Positions 62,353 to 64,000 of a stretch of DNA of 64,000 bases are shown in pieces. The notes beneath the pieces were generated by a model. That model ran no database searches, had not been told where the DNA came from, and was given only the letters and a program-made list of their open reading frames with translations. How positions within the stretch are numbered: the stretch's first letter is position 1; the number at the start of each line of letters is the position of its first letter. The DNA is from Pseudooceanicola nanhaiensis DSM 18065 (lineage in GTDB: Bacteria; Pseudomonadota; Alphaproteobacteria; Rhodobacterales; Rhodobacteraceae), in NCBI RefSeq assembly GCF_000688295.1, contig NZ_JHZF01000013.1, forward strand, positions 496,001-560,000, given 5' to 3'. The position numbers and the translations under genes were made by a program.

Positions 62353-62373
62353 GCCGGACAGGCGCCGGCCCGT
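62353..62373 (+). repeat. Third copy of the REP/BIME-like unit
   Basis: GCCGGACAGGCGCCGGCCCGT, equal at all 21 positions to the reverse complement of the right arm at 55728-55748. It lies between the ilvE terminator and the ohr stop. It is a single unit, without a facing partner. Confidence 0.6.
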
Positions 62374-62388
62374 GGGAGCGTCCTCCGA

Positions 62389-62817
62389 TCACACCACCTC
62401 GGTCGTGACCTCGACGTTCCCCTTCACCGCGTTGGAATAGGGGCAGATCTTGTGCCCGGCCTCGGCGATCCGCTCGACCTCGGCCTTGTCCAGCCCGGGC
62501 ATCGAGACCTTGAGGTGCACCTTCAGGCCGAAGCCGCCATCCTCGCGCGGCCCGATGCCGACCTCGGCCTCGACCCTGGTGTCCGCGGGCAGTTTCCCGA
62601 GGCTCTTGTCCTGGCTCGTGGCGAATTTCATCGCGCCGATGTAGCAGGCGGAATAGCCGGCCGCGAAAAGCTGTTCCGGGTTCGCGCCGTCGCCCTTGCC
62701 GCCCATCTCCTTCGGCGGATCGAGCTTGATGGTCAGGTCGCGGTCCGGGATCGAGGCGGCGCCGTCGCGGCCCCCGGTGGCGAAGGCATGGGCGGTGTAG
62801 ACGGGGGAAACGGACAT
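62389..62817 (-). CDS. ohr: Organic hydroperoxide resistance protein Ohr
   Basis: A 142-residue OsmC-fold thiol peroxidase that reduces organic hydroperoxides. The two redox cysteines are in FAAGYSACYIGAM (Cys near 58) and HKICPYSNA (Cys near 122), an intact Ohr pair. It is divergent from ohrR, with two operator-like palindromes between the starts (62840-62923), so it is expected to be induced by organic peroxides. Confidence 0.95.
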   Translation of the reverse strand: MSVSPVYTAHAFATGGRDGAASIPDRDLTIKLDPPKEMGGKGDGANPEQLFAAGYSACYIGAMKFATSQDKSLGKLPADTRVEAEVGIGPREDGGFGLKVHLKVSMPGLDKAEVERIAEAGHKICPYSNAVKGNVEVTTEVV

Positions 62818-62839
62818 GGTGGGCTCCTGTATATCGTTG

Positions 62840-62861
62840 GCGATCATATCGTGTGCGATAG
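62840..62861. promoter_or_regulatory. OhrR operator-like site 1
   Basis: GCGATCATATCGTGTGCGATAG lies 23 bp upstream of ohr. It shares GCGATCATATCG and GCGAT with site 2. The core ATCGTGTGCGAT is an imperfect palindrome. Confidence 0.6.
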
Positions 62862-62895
62862 AGATAGGGGCGCTCCCCCGCGCTGACAAGAGCTT

Positions 62896-62923
62896 GCGAT
62901 CATATCGCGCGCGATTTATATCG
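62896..62923. promoter_or_regulatory. OhrR operator-like site 2
   Basis: GCGATCATATCGCGCGCGAT followed by TTATATCG, 6 bp upstream of ohrR. The core ATCGCGCGCGAT is a perfect 12-bp palindrome. Together with site 1 it should control ohr and the regulator's own expression. Confidence 0.65.
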
Positions 62924-62928
62924 AGGCG

Positions 62929-63375
62929 ATGACACAAACGCCCTCTCGACTGCCCGGCACGGGCGACATGCTCTGCTTCGCGCTCTATTCCGCGAACCAC
63001 GCGATGACGCGACTCTACCGGCCGCTTCTCCAGCCGCTCGGGCTGACCTACCCGCAATACCTCGTGCTCGTCGCCCTCTGGTCGGAGGACGAGCGTCGCG
63101 TCGGCGCGCTCGGGGAGGAACTGGGTCTCGACACCAATACGCTGACGCCGCTGCTGAAGCGCATGGCCGAGGCCGGGCTCGTCACCCGCGGCCGGAGCGC
63201 GGCGGACGAGCGCGTGGTGACGGTCAGGCTCACCGACAAGGGCCGCGCGCTGGAGGCCGAGGCGGAGCGGATCACCACCTGCGTGTTCGAGGCGACGGGC
63301 CTCTCGGTCGAGGAGCTTGCGGACCTGCGCGACCGGATCGCACGGCTGAACACCGAGATCGCCGAACATCTCTGA
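62929..63375 (+). CDS. ohrR: Organic peroxide sensor OhrR (MarR family)
   Basis: A 148-residue MarR-type repressor. The redox-sensing Cys is near residue 16 (DMLCFALYSANHAM), the position known from OhrR proteins, with the conserved tyrosines in LYRPLLQPLGLTYPQY. The winged helix includes LGLDTNTLTPLLKRM and the wing RGRSAADERVVTVRLTDKG. It is divergent from ohr. Confidence 0.93.
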   Translation: MTQTPSRLPGTGDMLCFALYSANHAMTRLYRPLLQPLGLTYPQYLVLVALWSEDERRVGALGEELGLDTNTLTPLLKRMAEAGLVTRGRSAADERVVTVRLTDKGRALEAEAERITTCVFEATGLSVEELADLRDRIARLNTEIAEHL

Positions 63376-63412
63376 GCGTTGACGACGGCGGTGGGGCAGG
63401 GCAGGAGGGGTC

Positions 63413-64000
63413 ATGCTTTCCTACCAGCACGCCTATCACGCCGGGAACCTCGCCGATGTCCACAAGCACGCGCTTCTGGCGCTGGCGCTGGACTACCTGA
63501 CCGCCAAACCCAAGCCCCTGAGCTACATCGAGACCCATGCGGGGCGTGCGCTCTATGACCTCGGCGGCGCCGAGGCGCTGAAGACGGGCGAGGCGGCGCA
63601 GGGGATCGGGCGGGTCCGCGACTGGTTCGGGGCCGACCATCCCTATGCCCGGGCGCTGGCCGGGGCGCAGGCGCGGGGCGGGCCGCGCGCCTATCCGGGA
63701 TCGCCGCTGATCGCGCAGGGACTGCTCAGACCGGACGACCGGATGCACCTGGCCGAGATGCACCCGCAGGAGGCCGAGGCCCTGCGCGCGGCGCTTCCCG
63801 GGGCGGACATCCGCAAGGCGGACGGGCCGCAGATGGCCCTCTCGCTCTGCCCGCCCGACCCGCGACGGGGGCTGCTGCTGATCGATCCGGCCTATGAGCT
63901 CAAGGGGGAATACGAGGCGATGCCGAAGCTTCTCGCGCAGGTCCATCGGAAGTGGAACGTGGGCGTGCTGATGCTCTGGTACCCGGTGCTGGTGAACCGC
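63413..64000 (+). CDS. rlmJ: 23S rRNA (adenine2030-N6)-methyltransferase RlmJ, N-terminal part
   Basis: Methylates A2030 of 23S rRNA. The first 196 residues are in the window; the gene runs off the right edge. Family features: MLSYQHAYHAGNLADVHKHA at the N-terminus, SYIETHAGRALYDL, PGSPLIAQGLLRP, and the catalytic DPAY motif in LLLIDPAYELKGEY near 163, followed by GVLMLWYPVL. The ATG is preceded by CAGGAGGGG. It follows ohrR by 37 bp on the same strand. Confidence 0.93.
   Translation, partial: MLSYQHAYHAGNLADVHKHALLALALDYLTAKPKPLSYIETHAGRALYDLGGAEALKTGEAAQGIGRVRDWFGADHPYARALAGAQARGGPRAYPGSPLIAQGLLRPDDRMHLAEMHPQEAEALRAALPGADIRKADGPQMALSLCPPDPRRGLLLIDPAYELKGEYEAMPKLLAQVHRKWNVGVLMLWYPVLVNR

Overview
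The window is a 64 kb chromosomal segment of a GC-rich alphaproteobacterium, most likely a member of the Rhodobacteraceae (roseobacter group). The evidence is strong GC bias at third codon positions, a petP/petR-like regulator pair beside a branched-chain aminotransferase, divergent mutM and ubiE-ubiB, a glcDEF cluster, an IalB-family protein, CtrA-like TTAA-N7-TTAA boxes, and a roseobacter-style flagellar gene block. I identified 64 protein-coding loci: 63 genes plus one truncated motB remnant. I saw no tRNA, rRNA, CRISPR array, insertion sequence or prophage. grpE is cut by the left edge and rlmJ by the right edge.

Layout. 0-14 kb: grpE end, mutS, a malic enzyme followed by a PfkB sugar kinase, a sulfotransferase-like protein, a secreted DUF7282-like protein, a luciferase-like monooxygenase, argG, ilvA, and a divergent pair encoding an HPt protein and a receiver-PP2C phosphatase. 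13.6-21.8 kb: NUDIX hydrolase, Hsp33, the nudL-cca pair, an ABC exporter, an RNA m5U methyltransferase, an L,D-transpeptidase and two proteins of unknown function. 21.9-26.3 kb: glycolate oxidase operon glcD-glcE-(membrane protein)-glcF. 26.3-34.3 kb: trypsin-like protease, small heat-shock protein with a sigma-32-type promoter, mtgA, GST, queG, an XRE-cupin regulator facing a FAD oxidoreductase, an SDR and an alpha/beta hydrolase. 34.4-39.4 kb: enoyl-CoA hydratase, mutM, ubiE-ubiB and an APH-like kinase.

39.5-43.4 kb: a small flagellar block (flgD and fliK leftward, a rod-binding FlgJ-like and a FlgN-like gene rightward). It ends abruptly in a 31-codon N-terminal remnant of motB, so the flagellar cluster has been broken here. 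43.4-48.5 kb: an amidohydrolase and a small exopolysaccharide locus (Wza-like export lipoprotein, sugar transferase, CapD/WbpM-like dehydratase). 48.6-55.5 kb: a CMD-family protein, a FAD oxidoreductase, an asparaginase, an IalB-family protein, rlmN and a translationally coupled amidoligase/class I GATase-like pair. 55.8-64 kb: msrB-msrA, a predicted outer-membrane protein, a DMT transporter, petR-petP, ilvE, divergent ohr/ohrR with duplicated operators, and rlmJ.

The most notable non-coding signals are these. (1) A five-copy repeat family directly follows stop codons; it has a GGGGGC/GCCCCC hairpin and a conserved CCCCCGGRATATTT-type tail, and that tail supplies the Shine-Dalgarno of glcE and queG. 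(2) A perfect TTAA-N7-TTAA box overlaps a possible promoter about 90 nt upstream of a terminator in a gene-free stretch, which is a candidate CtrA-controlled small RNA. (3) Relaxed versions of that box occur in the broken flagellar locus. (4) A long inverted repeat with a third copy 6.6 kb away looks REP/BIME-like. Most of the window is ordinary core genome. The best candidates for less-described biology are the amidoligase/GATase operon, the repeat family, the possible small RNA and the receiver-PP2C/HPt pair.
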